A stretch of 64,000 bases of DNA from assembly GCF_003325455.1 (NCBI RefSeq), contig NZ_CP025198.1, forward strand, positions 310,001 through 374,000, given 5' to 3'. A program made the translations under genes and the position numbers. This DNA is from Acidipropionibacterium virtanenii (GTDB lineage Bacteria; Actinomycetota; Actinomycetes; Propionibacteriales; Propionibacteriaceae). This document shows positions 49,736-58,368 of this stretch, piece after piece. The notes beneath the pieces are model-generated. The model was not told the origin of the DNA. It saw nothing but the letters and a program-made list of their open reading frames with translations, and made no database searches. Each line of letters begins with the position of its first letter. Positions within the stretch are counted from its first letter, which is position 1.

Positions 49736-51448
49736 TCAGCGCTGCAGCCACACGGTCGTGGCGCCCGGCACCAGGACCCGGCCCTCCTCGTGGAGCAGCG
49801 GGGTGCTGGCGGTCAGGACCCGGCCCTCGGGCAGGGCTACCGGATCCTCACCGAAATTGGTGAGGCACATCCACCCTCCCGGGCGCCGGAAGGCCAGCAC
49901 GCCTCCGACTGAGAGCGTGTCGTCCCATTCCAGGGTCTCGGCTCCCTCAAGCTCGGTGCGCAGGGCCAGGGCCCGGCGGTAAAGGCCCAGCGTGGAGTCG
50001 GGGTCGTCCTCCTCGGCGGCCACCGAGAAGTCCCCGAACCAGGCCGGCTGGGGCAGGTGCGCCCCGGCGCTCGCATCGTCGGGACCGAAGCCGAAGGAGG
50101 GCCCCGACGTCGTCCAGGGCAGCGGCACCCGGCAGCCGTCCCGCCCGACGCCCTCATAGGTGTCGTGGTCGGGGGCGCTGTTGAAGAAGGTGGGGTCCTG
50201 ACGCCGGTCGTCGGGGATCTCAGTCACCTCGGCCAGACCGAGCTCCTCGCCCTGGTACAGGTAGGCCGATCCGGGCAGGGCCAGCTCGAAGAGGGTGGCG
50301 GCCCGGGCCCGGCGCAGGCCGAGGGCGGGATCGATCCGGTCGGCCGGCGCCCCGGCCTTCATCCACTCGATGCCCTGCTTGGCCGACGATCCGGCGAGCG
50401 GCGCCAGCCCGTAGCGGGTGGCGTGCCGGGTGACGTCGTGGTTGGACAGCACCCAGGTCGACGACGACCCGGACAGCGCCGCCTGGTCGAGGTTGGCGGT
50501 GACGATGCGCCGGAACTGGGCGGCGTCGAAGTCGGCCTGCAGAAGGTCGAAGTTGAAGGCCTGCCCCAAGGATTCGGGGCGGGCGTAGCGGGCCCGGCGG
50601 GCGGGATCGTCGACCCAGGCCTCGGCGATGGCGGTGCGGGGCGGGTCGTACTCGTTGAAGACCCGACGCCATTCGGCGTAGATGTCCTGGACGTCGTCGC
50701 GGTCGATGGTCGGGTGAGTGCCGTCCATCGGCATCGCGGCCAGTTCGGCCGCGGTGGGCAGGGGGTCGGGCAGGTCCTTGGCCAGAGCGTTGGCGACGTC
50801 GACCCGGAACCCGTCGACGCCTCGATCGGCCCAGAAGCGCAGGGTGTCGATGAACTCCTGGTGGACGTCGGGATTGTGCCAGTTCCAGTCGGGCTGCTCG
50901 ACAGCGAAGCTGTGGAGGTACCACTGGCCGTCGGGGACCCGGGTCCAGGCGGGGCCGCCGAAGGAGGCCGTCCAGTCGGCGGGGGGCAGCTCGCCGTTCT
51001 CTCCCAGACCGTCGCGGAAGATGTAGCGGTCACGGGCCGCCGACCCTCTGGGGGAGTTCAGGGCCTCCTGGAACCAGCGGTGCCGGTCGGAGGAGTGGTT
51101 GGGGACGATGTCGACGATGAGCCGGATGCCGGCGCCGTGAAGAGCGGCGACCAGTTCGTCGAACTGGTCCAGGGTGCCGATCCGTGGGTCGACATCGCGG
51201 TAGTCGTCGACGTCGTAGCCCCCGTCGGCCAGGGCCGAGGGGTAGAACGGGGACAGCCACACGGCGTCGACGCCGAGGGCGGCGAGGTAGCCGACGTGGG
51301 AGATGATGCCGACCAGATCCCCGATCCCGTCGCCGTTCGAGTCGGCGAAGGAGCGGGGGTAGATCTGGTAGACCACCGCCTGGCGCCACCAGTCCGGTGC
51401 GTCGGCGGGGATGCGGAACGGCGAGGGTGCGGTCTGCGTGAGGGTCAC
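49736..51448 (-). CDS. GH13 alpha-glucosidase
   Basis: A 570-aa glycoside hydrolase with all GH13 regions: VDIVPNHSSD, the nucleophile in GFRVDVANALAKD, the acid/base Glu in TAIAEAWVDD and the final Asp in LSNHDVTRH. The absence of a signal peptide places it in the cytoplasm, where it should cleave imported alpha-glucosides such as maltose, isomaltose or trehalulose. It lies downstream of the sugar ABC genes but has its own upstream AT-rich operator-like region. Confidence 0.92.
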   Translation of the reverse strand: MTLTQTAPSPFRIPADAPDWWRQAVVYQIYPRSFADSNGDGIGDLVGIISHVGYLAALGVDAVWLSPFYPSALADGGYDVDDYRDVDPRIGTLDQFDELVAALHGAGIRLIVDIVPNHSSDRHRWFQEALNSPRGSAARDRYIFRDGLGENGELPPADWTASFGGPAWTRVPDGQWYLHSFAVEQPDWNWHNPDVHQEFIDTLRFWADRGVDGFRVDVANALAKDLPDPLPTAAELAAMPMDGTHPTIDRDDVQDIYAEWRRVFNEYDPPRTAIAEAWVDDPARRARYARPESLGQAFNFDLLQADFDAAQFRRIVTANLDQAALSGSSSTWVLSNHDVTRHATRYGLAPLAGSSAKQGIEWMKAGAPADRIDPALGLRRARAATLFELALPGSAYLYQGEELGLAEVTEIPDDRRQDPTFFNSAPDHDTYEGVGRDGCRVPLPWTTSGPSFGFGPDDASAGAHLPQPAWFGDFSVAAEEDDPDSTLGLYRRALALRTELEGAETLEWDDTLSVGGVLAFRRPGGWMCLTNFGEDPVALPEGRVLTASTPLLHEEGRVLVPGATTVWLQR

Positions 51449-51507
51449 GGGAGGCCTTTCAGCGAGCGAGAGGGCCGGGAGGCGCTACGGCGAGGCATCC
51501 GGCGAAA

Positions 51508-51530
51508 CATATATTCAGTGTATAAATCAA
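51508..51530. promoter_or_regulatory. AT-rich operator-like site upstream of the alpha-glucosidase
   Basis: CATATATTCAGTGTATAAAT stands out from the G+C-rich background. It resembles the site at 54836-54866 before the binding-protein gene (CATAGATT, GGTGTAT), so both may bind the adjacent ROK regulator. Confidence 0.35.
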
Positions 51531-51588
51531 TCCCGGGGAACGCGACCCGGGCCACAGCTGCTTCGGGGCATCGAGTCCGGCGCGGCGC

Positions 51589-51658
51589 GCCGATCACTAG
51601 CTGGAGGCCCGATTCCGACAGAAACGTCCGGAGAACGGCGCTCCAGCGAGTGATCGGC
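51589..51658. repeat. Palindromic intergenic repeat, family A copy 2
   Basis: GCCGATCACTAGCTGGAG (51589-51606) pairs with CTCCAGCGAGTGATCGGC (51641-51658) at 17 of 18 positions. The core matches the element at 25886-25959 in sequence and orientation. It separates the permease gene from the alpha-glucosidase gene and may attenuate transcription. Confidence 0.65.
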
Positions 51659-51675
51659 GAGCTCGTGTGCGCCGA

Positions 51676-52557
51676 TCAGCCCTTGACCGCGCCCTGGGTC
51701 ACGCCCGACATCACCCATCGCTGGGTGAAGATGTAGACGATGATCGCCGGGGCCATCGCCATCAGGTAGGACGCGAAAGACACGTTGTAGTTGTTCGAGA
51801 ACTGGGTCTGGAAGATGTTCTGGCGCACCGGCAGGGACTGCATGGTGGCGTCGGAGATGATGAGCGAGGGCATCATGAAGTCGTTCCAGGCGTAGAGGAA
51901 GGCGAAGATCCCCACTGTCGCGCTCATCGGCGCCAGCAGCGGGAAGATCAGTTGCCGGAAGGTCTGCCAGGTGGTCGCCCCGTCGATCTGCGCGCTCTCC
52001 TCCAGCTCATAGGGGATCGAGCGCAGGAAGGTGGTGAACAGCAGGACGCTGAAGGCCAGCTGGAACATCGTCGCCAGCACGATCACCCCCACGGGATTGT
52101 CCAGGTGCACCAGGCCGGTGAGCTTGATCTGCGGCAGGGCCACCACCGGGAAGGGGATGAACATGGCGGCCAGCACGTAGAAGAAGGAGTAGCGGAAGAA
52201 CCTGCGCTCCCAGTTGCGCACCATCGCATAGGAGGCGAATGCGGCGAGGAAGATCGTCGCCGCCACGACGCCCGCCGTGATGACGGCCGAGACCCCCGCG
52301 CCGACCGCGGTGCTGGTCATCGTCCAGGCCTGCGTGAAGCCCTCGACGCTGAACGGGTGCGGCAGACTGAAGGCCTTGCCGTCGACGGCCTGGTGGGTCG
52401 TCTTGAAGGCCATCGAGATGGTCACGTAGAGGGGGACGAGCACCGTCAACGAGCAGATGGCCAGGATGATGGTGCCCGGCCAGTTGACCCGCTCGGCGCG
52501 CATCCTGACCTTCTGGGGTTTCTCCGCCGGTGCCGGGGCCATGGGTAGCGCGGTCAT
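51676..52557 (-). CDS. Sugar ABC transporter permease (MalG type)
   Basis: The 293-aa protein has six membrane helices and the EAA loop YELEESAQIDGATTWQTFRQLIFPLL that docks the ATPase. It pairs with the MalF-type permease encoded just upstream (ATGA overlap at 52557) and the lipoprotein at 53496. No ATPase gene is present in the locus, so it probably uses a shared MsiK-type ATPase. Confidence 0.92.
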   Translation of the reverse strand: MTALPMAPAPAEKPQKVRMRAERVNWPGTIILAICSLTVLVPLYVTISMAFKTTHQAVDGKAFSLPHPFSVEGFTQAWTMTSTAVGAGVSAVITAGVVAATIFLAAFASYAMVRNWERRFFRYSFFYVLAAMFIPFPVVALPQIKLTGLVHLDNPVGVIVLATMFQLAFSVLLFTTFLRSIPYELEESAQIDGATTWQTFRQLIFPLLAPMSATVGIFAFLYAWNDFMMPSLIISDATMQSLPVRQNIFQTQFSNNYNVSFASYLMAMAPAIIVYIFTQRWVMSGVTQGAVKG

Positions 52558-53471
52558 CAGTTGTTCCTTCCACGCATGAGGGAGAGCTGGAGCAGCGAGA
52601 CGATGAGGGTGAAGATGAAGAAGACCGTCGCGTTGGCCATCTGGTAGGCGTAGTCGCCGTTGGTGAGGCCGCCGACGATGTTCATGGCGACCGACATCGT
52701 CGAGGTGCCCGGGCCGCCGTTCGTCAGACCGACGATGATGTCGTAGGCATTGAGGTAGCCCTTGAAGCCGAGGATCGTGTTGATCACCACGTAGCTGAAG
52801 ACGAGCGGGAGGGTGATCCTGATCGTCTGCTGGAACTTCGTCGCTCCGTCGATGTCGGCGGCCTCGTAGACGTCGGCAGGAACCGCCATCAGTCCGGCGA
52901 TGTAGATCAGCAGGGTGCCGGGTACCGACTGCCACGCCGTGACGAAGACGACGGCCAGCCAGGCCAGGCTCGGATTGGTGATGAGGCTCTCCTTGAGCCA
53001 TCCGATCCCCAGGGCGTTGCCGATGGTCGGCAGCGAGTTGGAGAAGAGGAACTGGAAGACGTAGGCGATGACGATGCCGGAGATGACCATCGGGATGACG
53101 AAGATCGTCCGGAGGACCACCTTGGCGCGGATCCTGGAGATCAGGCCGATCGCCAGCATGAAGGAGACGACGTTCACCAGGACGACGGTCACCAGGGAGA
53201 AGCCGACGGTGAACAGATAGCTCGAGCGGATCTGCGGATCGGTGAACATCGCGATGTAGTTGGACAGGCCGATGAACCGCCAGTCGCCGACGCCGATGAA
53301 GTTGGTGAAGCTGTAGAAGATGCCGACCACGGCCGGCATCGGGATCGCTAGGGTGAACACGATGAGGGTGGGGATGGTCATCCACCAGAAGACCGGTTCC
53401 ACCTTTCGGCGGGTGTGGTGCAGCGTCGCGTGGTCGATCTTCGCGGACGCGGGAAGTGAGGTGGTAGCCAT
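52557..53471 (-). CDS. Sugar ABC transporter permease (MalF type)
   Basis: A 304-aa six-helix permease with the EAA loop ADVYEAADIDGATKFQQTIRITLPLV. It lacks the large periplasmic loop of enteric MalF, as is usual in actinobacteria. It is translationally coupled to the MalG-type gene and follows the binding-protein gene by 24 bp. The ATG has AAGGAGTTATCCC upstream. Confidence 0.92.
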   Translation of the reverse strand: MATTSLPASAKIDHATLHHTRRKVEPVFWWMTIPTLIVFTLAIPMPAVVGIFYSFTNFIGVGDWRFIGLSNYIAMFTDPQIRSSYLFTVGFSLVTVVLVNVVSFMLAIGLISRIRAKVVLRTIFVIPMVISGIVIAYVFQFLFSNSLPTIGNALGIGWLKESLITNPSLAWLAVVFVTAWQSVPGTLLIYIAGLMAVPADVYEAADIDGATKFQQTIRITLPLVFSYVVINTILGFKGYLNAYDIIVGLTNGGPGTSTMSVAMNIVGGLTNGDYAYQMANATVFFIFTLIVSLLQLSLMRGRNN

Positions 53472-53495
53472 GGGATAACTCCTTGCGCTCCGCGC

Positions 53496-54791
53496 CTACT
53501 GGCGGCGGGCGAACCGCGCCCAGTCCGCATCGATGGTGGCCAGCACGCCCTTGGGATCAGCACCCAGGACGATGCTCTGCGACAGGTTGGTGATCGGGAT
53601 GGCCTGGGGGATGACGTATGACGGCCCGGCGTAGAAGTGGCCGCCCTCGTAGTAGGAGCGCAGCCCGGCGATCCGGGAGTCGGTGACCCGGGCGGCATCG
53701 GTGGTCGGCCCGTAGCCGAGCTGGGAGGCGTTGTAGGCGTCGATCCTCTTCTTCTGGAAGAGGAAGTTCATGAACTCCTTGGCCTCCCCCTGGTGCTTCG
53801 ACTGCTCGGGGATCATGGCCGCGAGGTCGACGTTGACCGCCACCTTGAGATCGGAGGCGTTGTTGCTCATGGGCAGTGGGAAGGTGCCCAGCGGCGCCTT
53901 CGCGTTCGTCTTGGAGATCTCGCTGAAGGCCCACGGGCCCTGGAGGTACATGGCCGCCTTGCCGTTGGCCATTGCGGTGTTGCCGTCGCCGTAGATCTTC
54001 GACGCGGCGTCGGAGTTGGTGTACTGCTTGGCCAGCACCATCATCTTCTCCATGGCGGGCAGGAAGTCCTTCTGGAAGGAGACCGCGGAATCGGGCCCGA
54101 CGTCCTTGCCCTCCTCGGCCATGGTGGCGAAGAAGGACTTGAGGTTCACCGAGCCGCCGGCCGAGTAGTCGAACCAGCCCTGGGAGACGGTCCAGGAGTC
54201 GAACAGGGTGCCGTAGAAGGGGGTCACCCCGGCCGCCTTGAGGGTCTTCGAGACCGCGATGAGTTCGTTCCAGGTGGTGGGCACCTTGAGGTTGTACTTG
54301 GCGAAGATGTCCTTGTTGTAGAGCACTCCGGCGGCCATGATCGAGTAGGGGACGGCGCTGGTGCGGCCCGGGCACACGCCCACCGAGTTCACCAGGGACT
54401 TGACGTCGGTGCGGATCCGCCTGGCGGCCGGGGTGCCCGACACGTCGATCACCGAGCAGTGCGTGACGTAGCGGGCGGCCTGGTTGTTGAAGTTCGCCAG
54501 GAGGAAGTCCGGCGGGTTGCCGCGGACGAATCCCGCAGCCGTGGTCCCGATACCGGAGGTGTCCATCACGACCCGGACCTTGTTCTGCGAGGCGTTGTAC
54601 TCCTTGACGACCTGGGTCATGAAGGGGATCGCCTCGCGCTTGTTGAAGGCGAAGACGATCTTGGTCTGTCCGCCGGCTGAGCAGCCGGCCACGGTGAGGC
54701 CGGTCATGACTGCGGCGAGCAGACTGACGAGGGTTCTGATGAGGGGCCGCCGGAAGCGGTGTTCTCCGACGGGTGACACAAGGGATGACAT
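53496..54791 (-). CDS. Sugar-binding lipoprotein of an alpha-glucoside ABC transporter
   Basis: The 431-aa precursor has a signal peptide with lipobox LTVAGC (Cys about residue 37) and a type-1 extracellular solute-binding fold (IVFAFNKREAIPFMTQVVKEYN, YLQGPWAFSEI). Substrate specificity is inferred only from the nearby GH13 enzyme. The ATG at 54791 follows AAGGAGACGCCG. It is the first gene of the operon, divergent from the ROK regulator. Confidence 0.9.
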   Translation of the reverse strand: MSSLVSPVGEHRFRRPLIRTLVSLLAAVMTGLTVAGCSAGGQTKIVFAFNKREAIPFMTQVVKEYNASQNKVRVVMDTSGIGTTAAGFVRGNPPDFLLANFNNQAARYVTHCSVIDVSGTPAARRIRTDVKSLVNSVGVCPGRTSAVPYSIMAAGVLYNKDIFAKYNLKVPTTWNELIAVSKTLKAAGVTPFYGTLFDSWTVSQGWFDYSAGGSVNLKSFFATMAEEGKDVGPDSAVSFQKDFLPAMEKMMVLAKQYTNSDAASKIYGDGNTAMANGKAAMYLQGPWAFSEISKTNAKAPLGTFPLPMSNNASDLKVAVNVDLAAMIPEQSKHQGEAKEFMNFLFQKKRIDAYNASQLGYGPTTDAARVTDSRIAGLRSYYEGGHFYAGPSYVIPQAIPITNLSQSIVLGADPKGVLATIDADWARFARRQ

Positions 54792-54835
54792 CGGCGTCTC
54801 CTTGGTGCAGGTGCATCTGCGCACTTTATCCACGC

Positions 54836-54866
54836 CATAGATTTATGGTGTATCAAAATTATGTGA
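54836..54866. promoter_or_regulatory. AT-rich operator/promoter region between sugar operon and ROK gene
   Basis: The stretch has CATAGATTTATGGTGTATC and AAAATTATGTG, far more AT-rich than the surroundings. It lies in the divergent gap where a ROK repressor would be expected to bind. Confidence 0.4.
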
Positions 54867-54936
54867 CATCGGATCGCCTCCGTCAAGGGGCTTGATCCGA
54901 CCCGCCCGAGCCGGCGCCGGTGCCGCTCGCGTGGGC

Positions 54937-54942
54937 TACTGT
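54937..54942 (+). promoter_or_regulatory. -10 box of a leaderless promoter for the ROK regulator
   Basis: TACTGT ends 6 nt before GTG 54949. Confidence 0.45.
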
Positions 54943-54948
54943 CTGGGG

Positions 54949-56190
54949 GTGGTCATGGACTCGGCTCGCTCCCCCCGGCTGCTGCGGCGAATCAATTTCG
55001 GCGTCGTCCTGGGCTATGCCCTGGGGGCCGGAGAGTTCACCGCGGCCCGGGCCATGGAGGCCACCTCCCTCACCCGGGCGACGGTGCTCGGCCTCTGCAC
55101 CGAGATGGTCGAGGCCGGCTGGCTCGAGGAGTGCGGCGCCACCACCAGGATCGGGCCGGGGCGTCCCGCCCACCGGTACCGCATCGCCGGGCGCCTGCGG
55201 GTCGCGGGGATCGACGCGGGGGAGCATCACTTCTCGGTCCGGGTCGCCGATCTGCACGGCGAGCAGGTGGCCGGCGGACGCGAGGAGGTGGACTCCTGGG
55301 CGCTGGGCCGCGAGGGCCGGGTGCGGGTGGCGCGCGAGTTCCTGGAGACCAGCATGGCCGAGGCCGGTTGCCGCCAGGAGGATCTGCTGCTCACGGTGGT
55401 GGGCATCCCCGCCCCGGTGGACGCCGAAGGCCGGTCCCCCGAGGGACAGCACGGATTCTGGCCACTCATGAACGCCGGCTTCGCCGCCGGGCTCCCGGGG
55501 CGGGTGGTGATCGAGAATGACGCCAATCTTGCGGCCCTGGCCGAGTCGGGCCGGGCGGGCGACGGATCTGATGGCGCGGCCCGCGGGTCGGGCAATTCCG
55601 CCACCCTGCTCACCGGTGAACGCTTCGGCTCGGGGCTGATCGTCGACGGGCGACTGCTGCGCGGGGCGCGGGGCGGGGCCGGCGAGATGCGGCTGCTGGA
55701 CGCCTTCTTCGACGATCCGGAGGGCACCAGCGGCATCGCGGCCCTGGCACGCTCCTGGGCGCGCGAGGTACTGGAGGATCCGGCTCTCGAGACCTCGCTG
55801 CGTCGCCCGCCCGGTACCGGCGTTCCTGACAGCCTCGACAGCCGCGATGGCCACGCCGCCGTCACCGTCACCGTCGCCGACGTCGCGGCCGCGGTGTCGG
55901 CGGGGGACGCGGCGGCCTCCCGCATCGTCGATCGGATCTCCTGGCGGATCGCGCGCATCGCACTCGCCCTGGCCAGCCTCCTGGACGTCGACACGGTGAT
56001 CCTGGCGGGAGCCCCCGCCGATCTCATCGACGCCGTCCTGGTGCGGGCGCGTCGGATTCTGGAGACCGAGTTCTATCCGCCGCTGCCCTGTCTGGTCGCC
56101 GGTAGATTGGGTGTTCACGGGGTCGTCCACGGAGCCGTGGAACACGCTCTTGCACTGCTGCGGGAGGATCCGCTGCAGTACCTGTCATGA
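54949..56190 (+). CDS. ROK-family transcriptional regulator
   Basis: A 413-aa protein with an N-terminal winged helix (VLGYALGAGEFTAARAMEATSLTRATVLGLCTEMVEAGWLE) and a ROK sugar-kinase-like domain (VVGIPAPVD, VIENDANLAALAES, GLIVDGRLLRGARGGAGE). The usual zinc motif CxCGxxGCxE is not present, which is common in degenerate ROK regulators. The GTG at 54949 is chosen by the leaderless box; ATG 54955 is the alternative. It probably represses the divergent alpha-glucoside operon in the absence of sugar. Confidence 0.87.
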   Translation: MVMDSARSPRLLRRINFGVVLGYALGAGEFTAARAMEATSLTRATVLGLCTEMVEAGWLEECGATTRIGPGRPAHRYRIAGRLRVAGIDAGEHHFSVRVADLHGEQVAGGREEVDSWALGREGRVRVAREFLETSMAEAGCRQEDLLLTVVGIPAPVDAEGRSPEGQHGFWPLMNAGFAAGLPGRVVIENDANLAALAESGRAGDGSDGAARGSGNSATLLTGERFGSGLIVDGRLLRGARGGAGEMRLLDAFFDDPEGTSGIAALARSWAREVLEDPALETSLRRPPGTGVPDSLDSRDGHAAVTVTVADVAAAVSAGDAAASRIVDRISWRIARIALALASLLDVDTVILAGAPADLIDAVLVRARRILETEFYPPLPCLVAGRLGVHGVVHGAVEHALALLREDPLQYLS

Positions 56191-56277
56191 GAGCCGCGCG
56201 CGGCTCCTGCGCCGGACAGGGCAGGACAGCGGGGTGCCTCCCCTGAGAGGATGGGCGTGCGACGAACAGGAGTGCAG

Positions 56278-57792
56278 ATGAGCCGGGATGACGATCTGGT
56301 GGCGACGACAGAGTCGGGTCCGGTGCGAGGGCGGGTCCGGTCCCAGGAGAGCGGCGCGCGATCGATCGCCTTCCTGGGCGTGCCCTTCGCCGCCGCACCG
56401 GTCGGGGAGCTGAGTTTCGCCGCCCCCCAGCCCGCCGAGGCCTGGACCCAGGTGCGCGACGCCCTTCACCCCGGCGCCACCCCGCTGCGACGCCGCGTCG
56501 ACGGCACTCGCATTCCCGAGCCCGCCGTGCCCGGCGACCAGACCCTCAACGTCAACGTCTTCACCCCCGATGTCGCCGGCAGTGCTCCCGTACTGGTGTG
56601 GATCCACGGCGGCGGCTTCGTCTCCGGATCTCCCAGCAGCCCCTGGTACGACGGCAGGGCCTTCAACCGTGACGGCGTGGTCACGGTCTCGGTCTCCTAC
56701 CGGCTGGGCTGCGAGGGGTTCGGGGCGGTCGGCTCCGAGGCCGGTCCGGGGCCGCAGGTCTCGAACCTGGGGGTGCTCGACCAGCTCGCGGCGCTGCAGT
56801 GGGTGAGGCGCAACATCGCGGCCTTCGGCGGGGATCCGCGCCGGGTGACGATCGCCGGCCAGTCGGCCGGGGCCACCGGGGTGCTCGGCCTGCTGTCGAT
56901 GCCCGAGGCCCAGTCGCTGTTCGCCCGGGCGATCGCGATCTCACCGACGCTGGTGGACATCTCCCTGGACGTCGCGCGCGAGCGGACCCGCAGAGTCGCC
57001 GAGGAGGGTGGCGTGGCGCCCACCGTCGAGGGGCTGCGCGGGCTGGGACCCGACCGGCTGCTGGCCGCCCAGGACGCGATCGAGCGCGGGGCCAAGGGCC
57101 TGAAGGTGCTGCGCGGGGCCCTCGCCGGGCGGATCTGGGGTCCCGTCGTCGACGGCGAGGTGGTCGAGCGCGGCGCTCTGGCCGCGTTGCGCGACGGCGT
57201 CGGCGCCACCAAGCCGCTGCTCATCGGGGCGGCTCGCGACGAGGTCGGGACGCTGGCCGACAGGCTGCCGGAGTGGACGAACAGGCTCCCGGTGTCGTGG
57301 CTCATGCGCGCGGTCGTCAAGGACTCCGCCGCCCGGCAGGGATACCTGAGGGCCAATCGCAGGCTGGTGCCCGAGGGCGGCTCGATCCTGCTGGCCAAAT
57401 TCGTCACCGACGCCGTCTTCCGGCGGGTGGTGCCGGCGGTCGCCGACGCCAGGATCGCCTCCGAGGGGGCCGGCACCTGGGTCTACGGGTTCGGCTGGCG
57501 CTCCCCGCGCAACGGCTGGGCCCACCACTGCCTCGACGTGCCCTTCTGGTTCGACTGCCTCGACGACCCGGCGGTCACCGCCCTCGCCGGTCAGCGGCCC
57601 CGCCAGGAGCTCGCGGACGCCATGCACGGGGCGGCGGTCTCCTTCATCCGCGGCGAGGATCCGGCATGGCCGCGCTGGAGCGAGGAGGCCAGGGAGACCC
57701 GGGTCTTCGGCGCCAACGAGATCGTCGAGGACCACGAGGGCTACTACGACGGGGCGATGCCCCTGGTGGCCGGGCTGGACGAGTCCGACTGA
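56278..57792 (+). CDS. Type B carboxylesterase
   Basis: The 504-aa alpha/beta hydrolase has the oxyanion motif VWIHGGGFVSG (about residue 105), the nucleophile in TIAGQSAGATG (about 202) and a late His in GWAHHCLDVPFWF. It hydrolyses carboxylic esters; no signal peptide is visible, so it is intracellular. ATG 56278 follows AGGAGTGCAG. It is transcribed in the same direction as the ROK gene but 87 bp downstream. Confidence 0.88.
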   Translation: MSRDDDLVATTESGPVRGRVRSQESGARSIAFLGVPFAAAPVGELSFAAPQPAEAWTQVRDALHPGATPLRRRVDGTRIPEPAVPGDQTLNVNVFTPDVAGSAPVLVWIHGGGFVSGSPSSPWYDGRAFNRDGVVTVSVSYRLGCEGFGAVGSEAGPGPQVSNLGVLDQLAALQWVRRNIAAFGGDPRRVTIAGQSAGATGVLGLLSMPEAQSLFARAIAISPTLVDISLDVARERTRRVAEEGGVAPTVEGLRGLGPDRLLAAQDAIERGAKGLKVLRGALAGRIWGPVVDGEVVERGALAALRDGVGATKPLLIGAARDEVGTLADRLPEWTNRLPVSWLMRAVVKDSAARQGYLRANRRLVPEGGSILLAKFVTDAVFRRVVPAVADARIASEGAGTWVYGFGWRSPRNGWAHHCLDVPFWFDCLDDPAVTALAGQRPRQELADAMHGAAVSFIRGEDPAWPRWSEEARETRVFGANEIVEDHEGYYDGAMPLVAGLDESD

Positions 57793-57839
57793 GGTGATCT
57801 GGGACCGCGGTCCCCGGCGCGCGGACCCCGGTCCCGGAT

Positions 57840-58175
57840 TCAGCGCCCGGTGAGCCGGGACCAGATGCTGTGGTGGGGCGGGGTGTAAGGGGCGGCGTCG
57901 AAGATCGAGGAGTCGTCGGTGGCCTGCACCGGCCGTCCCCGCAGACCTGTGATGAAGTCGTCGACCTCGCGGGCCGGGTAGGCCTGATCGCGTTTGGTGG
58001 CCATCCGGAACCGGGCGTCGGAGAGCATCTGGTCGATCGGGCGGTCCGAACGGACCTCGGCGATCAGCGCGTCGAGAAAGGCGTCGACGTCCCCGGTCCG
58101 GTAATCGCCGCGGTGCCCGGCGCTGAACCGGACCGACTGGATCTCGGCCGGGGTGATGGGAAGGTCTGAGGTCAT
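57840..58175 (-). CDS. Small DivIVA-domain-like protein
   Basis: The 111-aa protein contains two DivIVA-type repeats: VRFSAGHRGDYRTGDVDAFL at about residues 15-34 and ARFRMATKRDQAYPAREVDD at about 54-73. Each resembles the N-terminal DivIVA motif (F-x-x-x-x-x-GYD-x-x-x-V-D-x-F-L). It has no long coiled coil, so it is probably a small relative of unknown role. Confidence 0.7.
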   Translation of the reverse strand: MTSDLPITPAEIQSVRFSAGHRGDYRTGDVDAFLDALIAEVRSDRPIDQMLSDARFRMATKRDQAYPAREVDDFITGLRGRPVQATDDSSIFDAAPYTPPHHSIWSRLTGR

Positions 58176-58254
58176 ATGGGTAGTTAACCACCGGGTTCAC
58201 AACATAGATCGCTGAATTCTCCGCGGCGCCCGGCCGTACCCCTGCGGAATATCG

Positions 58255-58283
58255 TTGACAGCCTCCAGCGGTGCGCATACCGT
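58255..58283 (+). promoter_or_regulatory. Promoter of the secreted propeller-like gene
   Basis: TTGACA, a 17-nt spacer and TACCGT (58278-58283) form a good -35/-10 pair. Three spaced CTGATYT/C repeats follow in the leader at about 58303-58335. Confidence 0.55.
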
Positions 58284-58368
58284 ATCAGGGGTATTTTGTC
58301 GGAGCTGATTCAGTGCTGATTCGGAGCTGATCTGGAACTGTCCTGAACCGATCAAAGGGAGGACCGCG

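Noticed and set aside
51589-51658. Possible integron attC site
   Set aside because: The element is palindromic but lacks the core GTTRRRY/RYYYAAC ends, and a second copy in another context fits an intergenic repeat better.
50057-51736. 559-codon plus-strand open frame
   Set aside because: Antisense of the GH13 alpha-glucosidase.
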